NCBI RefSeq assembly: GCF_023051165.1
Contig: NZ_JALKIG010000008.1
Span: forward strand, 23,001 to 87,000
DNA: 64,000 nt
DNA from: Veillonella sp. KGMB01456
GTDB taxonomy: Bacteria; Bacillota; Negativicutes; Veillonellales; Veillonellaceae
Direction: 5' to 3'
Below, piece by piece: positions 1-8,403 of this stretch; the stretch's first letter is position 1, and each line of letters opens with the position of its first letter. The notes below the pieces were generated by a model. That model worked only from the letters and a program-made list of their open reading frames with translations, ran no database searches and was not told where the DNA came from. The position numbers were made by a program, and so were the translations under genes.

Positions 1-55
1 GGGGGAAGGGTTCGTATAGGCGAAGCCTGGATGCGGCCTTGTGTTAATTAAATAA

Positions 56-125
56 ATAACGACTCTCTCTATCCTGTTTGCTCCTACGTGCCATGGGCAC
101 AAAGTCCTATTCCCCCAGTCGTTAT
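56..125. repeat. Structured repeat, copy 0 (reverse orientation)
   Basis: A perfect 9-bp inverted repeat (56-64 ATAACGACT with 117-125 AGTCGTTAT) encloses the apical core shared by the hairpin family. Read on the minus strand the core is GGACTTTG, then GTGCC-CAT-GGCAC (88-100), then GTAGGAGCA. The middle stem seen in other copies is poor here, so this copy may be decayed. The window begins inside related sequence: 20-38 also carries the GGCGAAGCC...GCGGCC outer-arm motif. Confidence 0.6.
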
Positions 126-132
126 GTGAAAC

Positions 133-298
133 GGCGAAGCCCTTGGTGTGGCCCTAGGGACTAAAGTAGCAGGAAGGCCAAAAGACCCTATACATCCTAT
201 GAAGCGACTCTTTGTGCCCGCGGCACGTAGGAGCAAGTAGGATGTATAGGGTCTTTTGTTTTGTTAAATTAGGTTCGGGCCACAGCCGGGCTTCGTCT
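133..298. repeat. Nested long hairpin of the CGACTY/YAGGAG family, copy 1
   Basis: The outer arms are 133-142 (GGCGAAGCCC) and 289-298 (GGGCTTCGTC). The middle stem is a perfect 20 bp: 181-200 pairs with 239-258. The apex holds GCGACTCTTT, the inner hairpin GTGCC-CGC-GGCAC, and GTAGGAGCA. T-rich sequence follows the 3' arm, so a transcript could also terminate here. No protein is supported in 1-460; the short reading frame across the repeat is incidental. Confidence 0.8.
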
Positions 299-460
299 TT
301 CACTAACTCCTTTTTCAGTATAACTATACCGTATACTGCTATGGATAACTACTATTGTACTTTAACGATAAGTTTCTATATACTTAGACATGTAAGTTAC
401 GTAGAAGTGTTCACGAAGTTGTTTTTGAACGCAAGTACTTAGAATAAAAGGAGCGATAAT

Positions 461-1339
461 ATGACTATGAATAATTACAACGAAAAAGAAGTTATTTTGA
501 ATAATGGTGTAAAGATGCCGATTTTAGGCTTCGGTGTGTACCAGATTCCGAAGGAAGATACGAAACAAGCTGTGCTTGAAGCGTTAAAAGTTGGGTATCG
601 TCACATTGATACGGCACAATCTTATTTTAATGAAGCAGAAGTTGGGGAAGCGATTTCCGAATCCGGTATCCCTCGTGAAGAAATTTTCTTAACTACCAAA
701 ATCTGGATTGATAACTATGGTTATGAAAAAGCTAAAGCGTCTATCGATGAATCTTTGAGAAAATTAAAAACTGATTATGTTGATTTATTCTTATTGCATC
801 AGCCAATCAGTGATTACTATGGTGCCTATCGTGCGCTTGAAGATGCTTATAAAGCCGGCAAAGCACGTGCCATCGGTGTAAGTAACTTCTATCCGGATCG
901 TTTGAGCGACATTGTGGCATTTACTGAAATTAAACCGCAGGTAAATCAGGTGGAAACACATCCGTTCAATCAGCAAATCGAAGCGCAGGAAAATATGATT
1001 AAAAACAATGTACAGTTAGAATCTTGGGCATCGTTTGCGGAAGGACGCAATAACATTTTCACAAATCCTGTTTTGATGGATATTGCTAAAAAATACAATA
1101 GATCAACGGCTCAGGTTATGATTCGTTGGCAAGTACAACGCGGCATTGTTTGCTTGACGAAGAGCGTTAAACCGGAACGTATGGCAGAAAACTTTGATGT
1201 GATGAATTTTGAGTTGTCCGCTGATGACATGGCGCGCATTCAATCTTTGGATACGAAGACAAGCTTATTCTTCAGCCATCAGGATCCGGCTACAGTAGAC
1301 TTTTTCATTAATTTGGTAAAAGAACGTCGCAATAAATAA
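461..1339 (+). CDS. Aldo/keto reductase (AKR5-like, 2,5-diketogluconate reductase family)
   Basis: Soluble NAD(P)H-dependent reductase of about 292 residues, the normal length for a complete TIM-barrel AKR. The catalytic tetrad is visible as Asp50 and Tyr55 (in HIDTAQSYFNE), Lys80 (TTKIW) and His113 (LLHQP). C-terminal cofactor-binding motifs (VCLTKSVKPERM) are present. The ATG at 461 follows a good AAGGAG. It is the first of three AKR paralogs in this window; the other two lie together at 12.7-14.5 kb. The carbonyl substrate cannot be read from sequence: small aldehydes, methylglyoxal or sugar ketoacids are all family substrates. The gene stands alone, with structured repeats upstream and an MFS pump downstream. 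Confidence 0.9.
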   Translation: MTMNNYNEKEVILNNGVKMPILGFGVYQIPKEDTKQAVLEALKVGYRHIDTAQSYFNEAEVGEAISESGIPREEIFLTTKIWIDNYGYEKAKASIDESLRKLKTDYVDLFLLHQPISDYYGAYRALEDAYKAGKARAIGVSNFYPDRLSDIVAFTEIKPQVNQVETHPFNQQIEAQENMIKNNVQLESWASFAEGRNNIFTNPVLMDIAKKYNRSTAQVMIRWQVQRGIVCLTKSVKPERMAENFDVMNFELSADDMARIQSLDTKTSLFFSHQDPATVDFFINLVKERRNK

Positions 1340-1490
1340 GGTTAATGGTGAAAAAATATGTTTTTGATAAATGGATAACAATGTTTTGTTTGAAATAACT
1401 TTTTCAAAAATATAAAGACGTAGTTTTTAAGAGACACTGATACGATTCATTTCGCATCATTGTCTCTTATTGAGTGAGGGAGTGATAGTT

Positions 1491-2729
1491 TTGGAATTTG
1501 TAAATAAAATGAGAAATAATTCATTTATATTCTTATCCGTGCTGGCTTCGTTGATGGCGGTTAACTCCTTATCGATGGATGTATACTTACCGGCGTTACC
1601 TGCTATGACGGAAATGTTGGGACCGGGGGCGGAACTCATAATCAGCGGCTATTTATTCGGTTTTATGATTGCGCAACTCGTGTGGGGTCCTATTAGTGAT
1701 AGCATCGGTCGTATTAAACCGTTAATTATGGGTTCGGTATTATTTGTTATCGGCACGATTGGTTGTGCCACTGCCGATACCATGACAGAACTCGTTATTT
1801 GGCAAATTTTTCAGGCTATCGGTGCCTGTGTGGGGCCTATGTTATCACGAGCCATGATTCGCGACCGCTACAGCCTTGCTGAAGCGGCTGACAAATTATC
1901 CTTGATTACCATGCTCATGGCAGGGGCACCAATTGTAGGCCCTTCCATTGGCGGTTTAATTGTTGAATTTGCTTCTTGGCATATGATTTTCTGGGCCGTT
2001 GCTGTTGTCGGTGTTTTAATCGGTATCGGCACATTCTTTTTACCGGAAACATTGCCGGAAGAACGTCGCAACAAGGCGGGGATTAAAAAAGCTTTTAAAA
2101 TTTATGGCGAATTATTTGCCGATTGGGCGTTTATGAAATACACCTTGTGCGTAGCTTTCTTCTATATGGGGGCTTATGCGATTATTGCCGGTACACCTTA
2201 TGTATATATTACTTATTATGGCATTCCGGAACGTTATTTCGGCGCATTATTTGCCATGAATGTTATCGGTGTAGTTATTATGAGCTCCGTAAACAGAGCA
2301 CTCGTTGCCCGCTATACGATGGACACCTTACTTCGGGCATCTACCTTAGGTACAATGGCAGCTGTATTATTGCTGGTTTTTATGACCTATACAAATGTGT
2401 GGGGCGTTTACGGTGTTATTTTGTCCGTAGTTTTAATCTTTGCAACCAATGGTATCATTTCAGCTTGCGCTACTGCAGCTGCCCTTGATAAAGCGGGCGA
2501 CAAAGCAGGAACCGCTGCCGCTCTTATCGGCTCCTTGCAATACGGTAGCGGCATCGTATCCTCCGTAGCCTTAGCACTCTTCTTTAACAACACCCCATGG
2601 CCAATGGTAGGTACCGTCGTAGTATGCATGGACATCTGTGCTTGGCTCGCTTGGAGCAAAACACCGGTTCGTGAAACTGATGAAAATGATGAAGCAGCAG
2701 ATGATGATAACATGTGTACTCAAGAATAA
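1491..2729 (+). CDS. MFS drug efflux transporter, Bcr/CflA family
   Basis: Twelve-helix inner-membrane proton antiporter of about 412 residues. The N-terminus (SMDVYLPALPAM after the first helix) and the loop motif WGPISDSIGRIKP are characteristic of Bcr/CflA-type drug:H+ antiporters. The C-terminus is acidic and cytoplasmic (DENDEAADDDN). I chose the TTG at 1491 because GAGGGAGTGA sits about six bases upstream; a TTG at 1470 would lack a ribosome site. It is monocistronic, with a terminator just downstream. Likely role is export of small toxic compounds; substrate unknown. Confidence 0.88.
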   Translation: MEFVNKMRNNSFIFLSVLASLMAVNSLSMDVYLPALPAMTEMLGPGAELIISGYLFGFMIAQLVWGPISDSIGRIKPLIMGSVLFVIGTIGCATADTMTELVIWQIFQAIGACVGPMLSRAMIRDRYSLAEAADKLSLITMLMAGAPIVGPSIGGLIVEFASWHMIFWAVAVVGVLIGIGTFFLPETLPEERRNKAGIKKAFKIYGELFADWAFMKYTLCVAFFYMGAYAIIAGTPYVYITYYGIPERYFGALFAMNVIGVVIMSSVNRALVARYTMDTLLRASTLGTMAAVLLLVFMTYTNVWGVYGVILSVVLIFATNGIISACATAAALDKAGDKAGTAAALIGSLQYGSGIVSSVALALFFNNTPWPMVGTVVVCMDICAWLAWSKTPVRETDENDEAADDDNMCTQE

Positions 2730-2795
2730 AATTAGGATTTTAAGTTAAGTCATATGTGGGCTCTAATTCATCATCAATTAATATAAAAATACAGT

Positions 2796-2830
2796 AACCA
2801 CAAGGGTTTTTCCACCCCTTGTGGTTTTTG
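2796..2830 (+). terminator. Rho-independent terminator of the MFS gene
   Basis: The stem AACCACAAGGG pairs with CCCTTGTGGTT across a TTTTTCCAC-type loop and is followed by T-rich sequence. The rest of 2730-3050 is AT-rich with no other gene-like content. Confidence 0.85.
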
Positions 2831-3050
2831 TTTTTTAGGGGGTATAAAGATAATTATGAAAATTATTTTATCATTCAGAGAATATTGTTATTTTTCATAT
2901 GAGTTGATATAATAAATAAAAGTTTTCAAGATGTACATTTGTTCTGTTCTAAAATATAAGAGTACGTTTATGGGGGATATGGTTTATTGTATTTTTAGTC
3001 GATAATTTGAAGTCTATATATTTAATGCTTTAAAATGGAGAAATAAAATT

Positions 3051-3527
3051 GTGAAAAATAGTTTGAGGCGCCTTATAAGTGCAACTGCTTTATTGATAGT
3101 ATTTTTTGGGCTATTGTTCTATCCTTTGGTAAAGGTAGAGCATGTGAAAGTAACTATAAATGAGTTTTTTGAACTGAATAGATTTTCTCTTTTGCCGGAT
3201 GGGCAGCGTATATTTTTATATGACAGGAAAAATAATAATATTATTGCTAAAGACATACAATCTAGTTATGAACGTGGTAATAAATTATATGTATATGGAC
3301 CTTATTTTCAGGGTATTATAGAGCGACAGAAGGATCAAATTCAGATATTTGTTGAAAATACAGAAGAAAAAGGCAAACTATTAAGATTACGTAATGAGGA
3401 TGGTCTTATATTAATAAATAAAAGTGATATGAATAAAGAAGAACTTAGAATATTTGAAATATTAAAGGTGTCGACAGAATTAAAAGAAGAAACAAAGCAA
3501 AAAGAGATGATAGTTAAAATTTATTAG
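3051..3527 (+). CDS. Small membrane-anchored hypothetical protein
   Basis: I do not recognise this 158-residue protein. It has a basic N-terminus (MKNSLRR), one hydrophobic helix at about residues 9-27, and then a mostly polar domain of short alternating strands ending in a Lys/Glu-rich tail. The likely topology is a signal anchor with an extracytoplasmic domain. The start is GTG, about ten bases after GGAG. Base composition is clearly more AT-rich than the flanking metabolic genes and is shared with the next two loci, suggesting a transferred island. Function unknown. Confidence 0.65.
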   Translation: MKNSLRRLISATALLIVFFGLLFYPLVKVEHVKVTINEFFELNRFSLLPDGQRIFLYDRKNNNIIAKDIQSSYERGNKLYVYGPYFQGIIERQKDQIQIFVENTEEKGKLLRLRNEDGLILINKSDMNKEELRIFEILKVSTELKEETKQKEMIVKIY

Positions 3528-3654
3528 TATTTGATAATTGTAGACATTTTCTCATCAGGCATATATGCGTATATAAAAATGGGAGTCTTAATGAAAAATA
3601 ATTGTTAAAATAGTAGATTTGCATAAGTCATATCTACAAGAAGGAGGCTAAAAT

Positions 3655-4158
3655 ATGATTAAAAATAAAATTCCCAAAATTTTTTTAGTCTTCCTTCATA
3701 TATTGTATATGATGCTCCTAATATTGATGATATTTATTTGGTTAATTTCCATGATAATATCTAAATGGGGGTAGCCAAGGTATGAGGCTAATGGCATATT
3801 TCATGCTAATGTGCTGGTCGACAGAAAAATGAATATAGATTTACTGCTTCCTAAAAATGCTCTCGCGGATGCACAATATATCTATGGTCTTTGTATATAT
3901 CCAACTTCGTATGGGAAAGACGGGTTTATAAAAATAGACTATGTAAATGATTTGTATTATCTATATGATGCAAATGATAAACAAATAAAGGGCTTGCAAC
4001 AGGTGTATGGGGACAGGGTCATAGTATTACAGCGTTTGGAACCTGGTGATGAACAGATTTATTTACGATTAAAAGAAGGCAAAGCGGGGAAATTAGTAGA
4101 GACACCGGTTTATACAGACTCATGGGGAAAACCGATGTGGGATGAGTTTCGATTTTAA
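3655..4158 (+). pseudogene. Membrane-anchored hypothetical protein interrupted by in-frame amber codon
   Basis: A strong AAGGAGG precedes the ATG at 3655, which opens a 39-codon hydrophobic segment (a single transmembrane helix ending SKWG) and then meets TAG at 3772-3774. The same frame continues past the TAG without another stop for 128 codons. The first codons there (PRYEANGIFHANVLVDRK) read like normal protein and precede a soluble domain. Together they would make a 167-residue anchored protein built like its upstream neighbour. An independent restart at GTG 3811 is possible but has no ribosome site. I interpret it as a nonsense-mutated gene. Programmed readthrough or a sequencing error are alternatives. 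Function unknown. Confidence 0.6.
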
Positions 4159-4226
4159 TAATATTTCAGAAAAGATGGAATGAACTAAGAGTTATATACT
4201 AACACCTTTGAGAGGGAGCTAGGGAT

Positions 4227-4502
4227 ATGGATTTAAAGGAATGGCTAAAGAAGATGTGTCAATTATTGGAAACATGGATTCCACGATTAGTACTATTCAT
4301 TTGTTTGTGTGGATTTCTATATGGCAATATTGCAGGAATTATAAACAATGGTAACTATACTTTTGACAAACTATTTAATGCGATTTATCTTCTGGGATCA
4401 TTGGCGTTATACCTATTTCTAAAAGAGTGTATAGTATGGTGTAAAGCCATTATAAAATTTTTTAAGAATATCTTTAATTATATGAGCAGTAATTTGAATT
4501 AG
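4227..4502 (+). CDS. Small two-helix membrane protein, unknown
   Basis: This 91-residue protein has two hydrophobic segments (about residues 18-38 and 50-68) and a short amphipathic start (MDLKEWLKKMC). GAGGGAGCTAGGG precedes the ATG. It is AT-rich like its two upstream neighbours. Size and topology would suit a holin-like or immunity-type protein, but nothing in the sequence proves this. The function is unassigned. Confidence 0.6.
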   Translation: MDLKEWLKKMCQLLETWIPRLVLFICLCGFLYGNIAGIINNGNYTFDKLFNAIYLLGSLALYLFLKECIVWCKAIIKFFKNIFNYMSSNLN

Positions 4503-4559
4503 TGTACACAGTACTTTTAGAACACTATATCTTGAAAGCTTTTTATCTCTAAAGAACCT

Positions 4560-4949
4560 TTCTCCCTGAGCTAAGATCTAATACGGCGATACCCTTTGCT
4601 GTGGCCCTAGACGCTAAAGTAGCAGAAATAAAAAAAGGCACTATACATCCTGTGAACCGACTTTTGTGCCTGCGGCACCCAAGCTCTCCCCAGAGCTAAG
4701 ATCTAATACGGCGACACCCTTTGCTGTGGTCCTAGGTGCTAAAGTAGCAGAAATTTAAAAAGACACTATACATCCTGTGAACCGACTTTTGTGCCCGTGG
4801 CACCCAAGCTCTCCCCAGAGCTAAGATTGTATACGGCGACACCCTTTGATGTGGCTCTAGGTGCTAAAGTAGCAGAAACTTAAAAAGACCCTTACCATCC
4901 TATGAAGCGACTTTTGTGCCGCACTTCTCCTAGAGCTAAGATCTAATAC
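4560..4949. repeat. Tandem array of 125-bp units carrying the hairpin-family core
   Basis: The word CTAAGATCTAATACGGCGA (or a near match) recurs at about 4571, 4696, 4821 and 4936, giving steps of 125, 125 and 115 bp. Each unit holds CCCTTTGCTGTGG, a GCTAAAGTAGCAG palindrome, AGACACTATACATCCTGTGA, CCGACTTTTGTGCC with a GTGCC/GGCAC hairpin, and in the first two units an AGCTCTCCCCAGAGCT hairpin. Units differ by scattered substitutions. The region 4503-5124 contains no supported gene. Confidence 0.85.
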
Positions 4950-5115
4950 GGCGATACCCTTTGCTGTGGTCCTAGATGCTAAAGTCGCAGAAACGCAAAA
5001 AGACCCTATACATCCTGTGAACCGACTTTTGTGCCCGTGGCACCTAGGAGGGAACAGGATGTATAGGGTCTTTCAGTTTATATATGTAGCACTACGGCCA
5101 CAGCAGGGCTTCGCC
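4950..5115. repeat. Nested long hairpin, copy 2, at the end of the tandem array
   Basis: The last array unit forms a full hairpin. The middle stem 4999-5017 pairs perfectly with 5055-5073 (19 bp). Outer arms are 4950-4972 and 5096-5115 (GGCCACAGCAGGGCTTCGCC). The apex has CCGACTTTTG, GTGCC-CGT-GGCAC and CCTAGGAG. Its stem is almost the same as in copy 1, 4.8 kb away, so these two copies are recent relatives. Confidence 0.82.
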
Positions 5116-5124
5116 TATTACGAC

Positions 5125-6111
5125 TTAGCGATCCCCATTGAATATCGAATTCTTAACAATTACATAGTCCACTTTTCGAATTGCAGTCAAGTTATTACCG
5201 CCTGCATAGGAAATAGAGGACTGTAAGTCTTGTTCCATTTCAGTTAAGGTATCGAAAAGGCTGCCTTTGGAAGGAATGTACATTTTTTTACCCTCCACGT
5301 TTTTACGTTCGCCTTTTTGAGATTCGGAAGCGGAACCAAAGTATTCTTTGTATGGTTTGCCGTCGATTTCAACTTCTTTACCCGGAGATTCGGTGTGACC
5401 GGCAAAGAGGGAACCAATCATAACGAAAGTAGCGCCAAAACGAATGGATTTAGCAATGTCGCCATGGTCACGGATACCGCCGTCAGCGATAACAGGCTTA
5501 GTAGCCGCTTTGGTGCACCAACGAACAGCGGATAACTGCCAGCCGCCGGTACCAAAACCGGTTTTTAATTTCGTGATACATACTTTACCCGGTCCAATGC
5601 CGACTTTAGTAGCGTCAGCGCCGGCATTTTCAAGTTCACGAACGGCTTCAGGAGTACCAACATTACCGGCAATAACGAAGCTTTCCGGTAATTGTTTTTT
5701 TATATGCTGAATCATTTCAATAACGGAATTGGAATGACCGTGAGCGATATCGATGGTAATATATTCAGGAGAAAGACCGGCTGCTTTAATTTCATCAACG
5801 AAATCAAATTCTTCTTTTTTTACACCAATACTGATGGATGCAAATAATCCCTGTTCTTTCATACGTTTAATAAAATCAAGACGAGTGTGTGGAGCAAAAC
5901 GGTGCATGATGTAGAAGTAATTGTTGCGGGCTAATTTTTCAGCCAATTCTTCATCAATAATCGTCTGCATGTTGGCCGGTACAACCGGTAAACGGAATGT
6001 GCGATTGCCGAGTTTTACTGAAGTATCACATTCACTACGGCTGTTAACAATACATTTATTCGGGATTAACTGAATGTCTTCATAATCAAAAATGTTTGTT
6101 GTATTAATCAT
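5125..6111 (-). CDS. guaC: GMP reductase (class 2)
   Basis: Cytosolic NADPH-dependent conversion of GMP to IMP and ammonia (purine salvage). The protein is about 328 residues and reads as a Bacillus-type Gua[21 protein letters not shown] at the N-terminus, the active-site loop [15 protein letters not shown] and SLFAGH phosphate-binding motifs, and a C-terminal [11 protein letters not shown] domains are absent, unlike IMP dehydrogenase. The start was set at 6111 because AAGGAGG lies just upstream on the minus strand; an upstream ATG adds 11 residues without a ribosome site. It is divergent from the thiT-like gene, with PurBox-like sequences between. The array hairpin abuts its stop codon and may terminate it. 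Confidence 0.95.
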   Translation of the reverse strand: MINTTNIFDYEDIQLIPNKCIVNSRSECDTSVKLGNRTFRLPVVPANMQTIIDEELAEKLARNNYFYIMHRFAPHTRLDFIKRMKEQGLFASISIGVKKEEFDFVDEIKAAGLSPEYITIDIAHGHSNSVIEMIQHIKKQLPESFVIAGNVGTPEAVRELENAGADATKVGIGPGKVCITKLKTGFGTGGWQLSAVRWCTKAATKPVIADGGIRDHGDIAKSIRFGATFVMIGSLFAGHTESPGKEVEIDGKPYKEYFGSASESQKGERKNVEGKKMYIPSKGSLFDTLTEMEQDLQSSISYAGGNNLTAIRKVDYVIVKNSIFNGDR

Positions 6112-6180
6112 GGAAGGCCTCCTTGTAATAACATAAATATCCATTAGACATTATATAGGAAAGATAGTGTTTTTGCAAGC

Positions 6181-6226
6181 CTAACTCGAACAGTATGATT
6201 TATATATCGTTTTAATGTTCGGGTTT
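6181..6226. promoter_or_regulatory. Candidate inverted PurBox pair upstream of guaC
   Basis: ACTCGAACAGT at about 6184-6194 and, inverted, AATGTTCGGGTTTT at 6214-6227 (minus strand AAAACCCGAACATT) resemble the PurR box core CGAAC of Bacillota. They lie in the divergent guaC/thiT-like intergenic region and purine control of guaC is sensible. The spacing (about 23 bases between the 6-base cores) is longer than the textbook pair, so this is tentative. Confidence 0.4.
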
Positions 6227-6288
6227 TGTAAATGCCATGTTTGCTTTTTGTAAAAACTCCGATACTTGGGGCAAAAAACGGTATTGAG

Positions 6289-6318
6289 TTGATTTATACT
6301 TCGCTCTGGCGGTATAAT
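6289..6318 (+). promoter_or_regulatory. Candidate sigma-70-type promoter of the thiT-mobAB operon
   Basis: TTGATT at 6289-6294 and TATAAT at 6313-6318 with an 18-bp spacer, about 100 bp upstream of the ECF-component start. No recognisable TPP or molybdenum-cofactor riboswitch is seen between the promoter and the gene. Confidence 0.55.
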
Positions 6319-6417
6319 TAAATTATATTTGCAAGCAATTGGGTAAAAAGCTTAAGGAGAACGCAAATCATATCTTTACTGTTGTTGTGATAACGACCCA
6401 TGGTCGGGAGGATATTT

Positions 6418-6954
6418 ATGGAACAAAAACAACGTACAAGAATGTTGGTGGAAGCGGGTTTATCGATTGCAATCGCATATGTATTACATTTTGTAGTCCT
6501 CTTTCAAATGCCGCAAGGCGGTTCGGTGAATGCAGCCAATTTGGTACCGCTTATCATTTTTGCCATTCGTTGGGGTGGTAAGTGGGGTGTCATAACTTGT
6601 ATGGCTTACGGTATCATCGATTTTTTGCTGGGCTTCAAATTTTCGCTTCATTTTTTAAGCATCTTACTGGATTATATTTTAGGCTATGGTGCCATCGGTG
6701 TTGCCGGTTTCTTCGGTAACAGCCGTGTACGCGCTATTTGGGGCGTTACAGCCGGATGTGCATTACGCTGGGTCTGCTCCGTTGTGTCGGGCGCTGTCGT
6801 ATTTGCTTCCTATGCACCGGCCGGTCAAAACCCATGGATTTATTCTATGATTTATAATGCCAGTTATATGGTGCCGGAATTAGTTATTAATATGGCGGTT
6901 ATAGTACTGTTCTATAACCGTATTATGAAAGGAATTCGTTCGGCGCGCGGTTAA
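6418..6954 (+). CDS. ECF transporter substrate-binding (S) component, ThiT-like
   Basis: Integral membrane vitamin-capture subunit of about 178 residues with six hydrophobic helices. It resembles ThiT: PQGGSVNAANLVPLIIFAIRW, then GIIDFLLGFKF and LDYILGYGAIGVAGF. ThiT-type S components bind thiamine and work with the shared EcfA/A'/T module, which is not in this window. The start at 6418 follows GGGAGG; the earlier in-frame GTG at 6400 lacks a ribosome site. The next gene starts about 30 bp after its stop, suggesting co-transcription with mobAB and perhaps moeA. A different related small molecule cannot be excluded. Confidence 0.75.
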   Translation: MEQKQRTRMLVEAGLSIAIAYVLHFVVLFQMPQGGSVNAANLVPLIIFAIRWGGKWGVITCMAYGIIDFLLGFKFSLHFLSILLDYILGYGAIGVAGFFGNSRVRAIWGVTAGCALRWVCSVVSGAVVFASYAPAGQNPWIYSMIYNASYMVPELVINMAVIVLFYNRIMKGIRSARG

Positions 6955-6984
6955 TTGTGGCTGAATGAGTTAATGGAGTTATTT

Positions 6985-8280
6985 ATGAAACGTCTTTTAG
7001 TAGAACGTACAGATATGAACCAATTGCATGATATGGGGCTTCTCATAGTGTGTGGCGGTCAAAGTACTCGCATGGGACGTGACAAAGCATCGTTGCCTTG
7101 GCAAGAAGGCACACTTTTGACCTCGCTCATGACCAGGGCGAGGTCCTTTGCTTTTTCACATATCGTTATCGCCGGTAATCAGCCGGTCGATTTACGAACT
7201 TTACCGGGTGAACTCTATGCTATGCATCCTTTATCGGATTTAAGTGGTCGGGTACGCCTTAGTGATGCTGAATTGGCCACCGTAGAGCCTCATGATGTGC
7301 ATCGTTTGGAATGGGTTTTGGAAAACGAGCGGACCTTATCTATCTTTTTAACGGCCGATCAGGGCGAACCATGCGGCCCTTTGGGCGGTTTGGCGGTCGG
7401 CCTTAGTGAAGGGCATTGTGATGCTTATTTGGCGGTGTCGGTGGACATGCCGTTATTTGACAATTTTGACTTTGGCGATGTAACAAAACTTCGCTCGCAT
7501 TTGGGGAGAACCCCGGTAGATTGTATTGTGCCTACTATAAATGGCAACTTAGAACCTTTGGGGGCCTTATATAGCCAGCGTTGTCTGCCGGTTATTATAA
7601 AGTTGTTACAGCAAGGGGAACGCCGTTTGCGGGCCATTTTTGACCATTGTCCGACAGAATATGTCGATGTATCGGCTAACGCCTATGCCTATAAAAATGT
7701 AAACACTTATAATGAATATAAGGCGATTCGCGCTTTAGCGTATAACAGTACTCGTCAAAAACCGATTATTTCCGTGGTGGCCAGTCAGTCTAAAACGGGC
7801 AAAACCGAAGTGGCTACGCGCTTAATTAAGGCTTTGGATGCTCTTGGCTATGAAGTGGGTTTTGTCAAAAGTGATGGTCACGGTTTTACCATGGATTCAG
7901 AAGGAACTGATACATGGAAGGCCGATAACGCCGGCGCGAAGGCTGTAGCCATTGCCGGACCTACCGGGTATGCGATTTTAAATAAAACGGAGGGGCCAAC
8001 CGATTTAATGACCTTGGCCGAACAATTGCCGGTCGATATTGTAGTTATGGAAACGCGGAGCCGCGGTGTAGAGCCGATTATTGAAGTGGTAACGGAGGCA
8101 CCGACGAATTTTGAAAACTGCATTACGCCGGTTGATAAATTATTGGCCGTGGTGTATATGAACGACAATGAGGCGTTTTCACAAGAAAATGTATTACCGT
8201 CAGACGGCGTAGCTGTGTTTTCATTACATGACATAGAATCATTGGCCAACTGGTTGGTAAAAGAAGTGTGCTTTAATTAA
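6985..8280 (+). CDS. mobAB: Molybdenum cofactor guanylyltransferase MobA fused to MobB
   Basis: About 431 residues. The N-terminal MobA half transfers GMP to molybdopterin; its nucleotide-binding signature LLIVCGGQSTRMGRDKASLPW is about 20 residues in, and GPLGGLAVGL and SVDMPLF follow. The C-terminal half (from about residue 258) is a MobB P-loop protein: ISVVASQSKTGKTEVATRL, then GFVKSDGHGF and VMETRSRG. The product, bis-MGD, is the cofactor of the formate dehydrogenase encoded 8 kb downstream. GGAG precedes the ATG at 6985; upstream starts have weaker sites. The domain order MobA-MobB in one chain is the notable feature. No lesion is visible. Confidence 0.88.
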   Translation: MKRLLVERTDMNQLHDMGLLIVCGGQSTRMGRDKASLPWQEGTLLTSLMTRARSFAFSHIVIAGNQPVDLRTLPGELYAMHPLSDLSGRVRLSDAELATVEPHDVHRLEWVLENERTLSIFLTADQGEPCGPLGGLAVGLSEGHCDAYLAVSVDMPLFDNFDFGDVTKLRSHLGRTPVDCIVPTINGNLEPLGALYSQRCLPVIIKLLQQGERRLRAIFDHCPTEYVDVSANAYAYKNVNTYNEYKAIRALAYNSTRQKPIISVVASQSKTGKTEVATRLIKALDALGYEVGFVKSDGHGFTMDSEGTDTWKADNAGAKAVAIAGPTGYAILNKTEGPTDLMTLAEQLPVDIVVMETRSRGVEPIIEVVTEAPTNFENCITPVDKLLAVVYMNDNEAFSQENVLPSDGVAVFSLHDIESLANWLVKEVCFN

Positions 8281-8403
8281 GTCATTGTAGGAATTTGTAT
8301 TTTATTTTAAGAAATATACTATTTAAGATGATGTAGCAGATATTGCAGTTTTTTCAAAAGGTATATTTTATTTAGATTATAAAAAAGCTGAGGAGGTGAC
8401 CGT

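Noticed and set aside
212..442. Small protein across the first repeat
   Set aside because: It lies in the hairpin repeat and has no ribosome site; an equivalent frame at 4966-5226 also covers a repeat and guaC antisense.
4560..4949. CRISPR array
   Set aside because: Units are 125 bp with near-identical full length, no short repeat/variable spacer alternation, and no cas genes.
5125..6111. IMP dehydrogenase for the minus-strand gene
   Set aside because: No CBS pair, and the sequence follows GMP reductase throughout ([25 protein letters not shown]).
6112..6417. TPP riboswitch upstream of the ThiT-like gene
   Set aside because: Neither the CTGAGA nor the ACCTGATC-type conserved segments are present.
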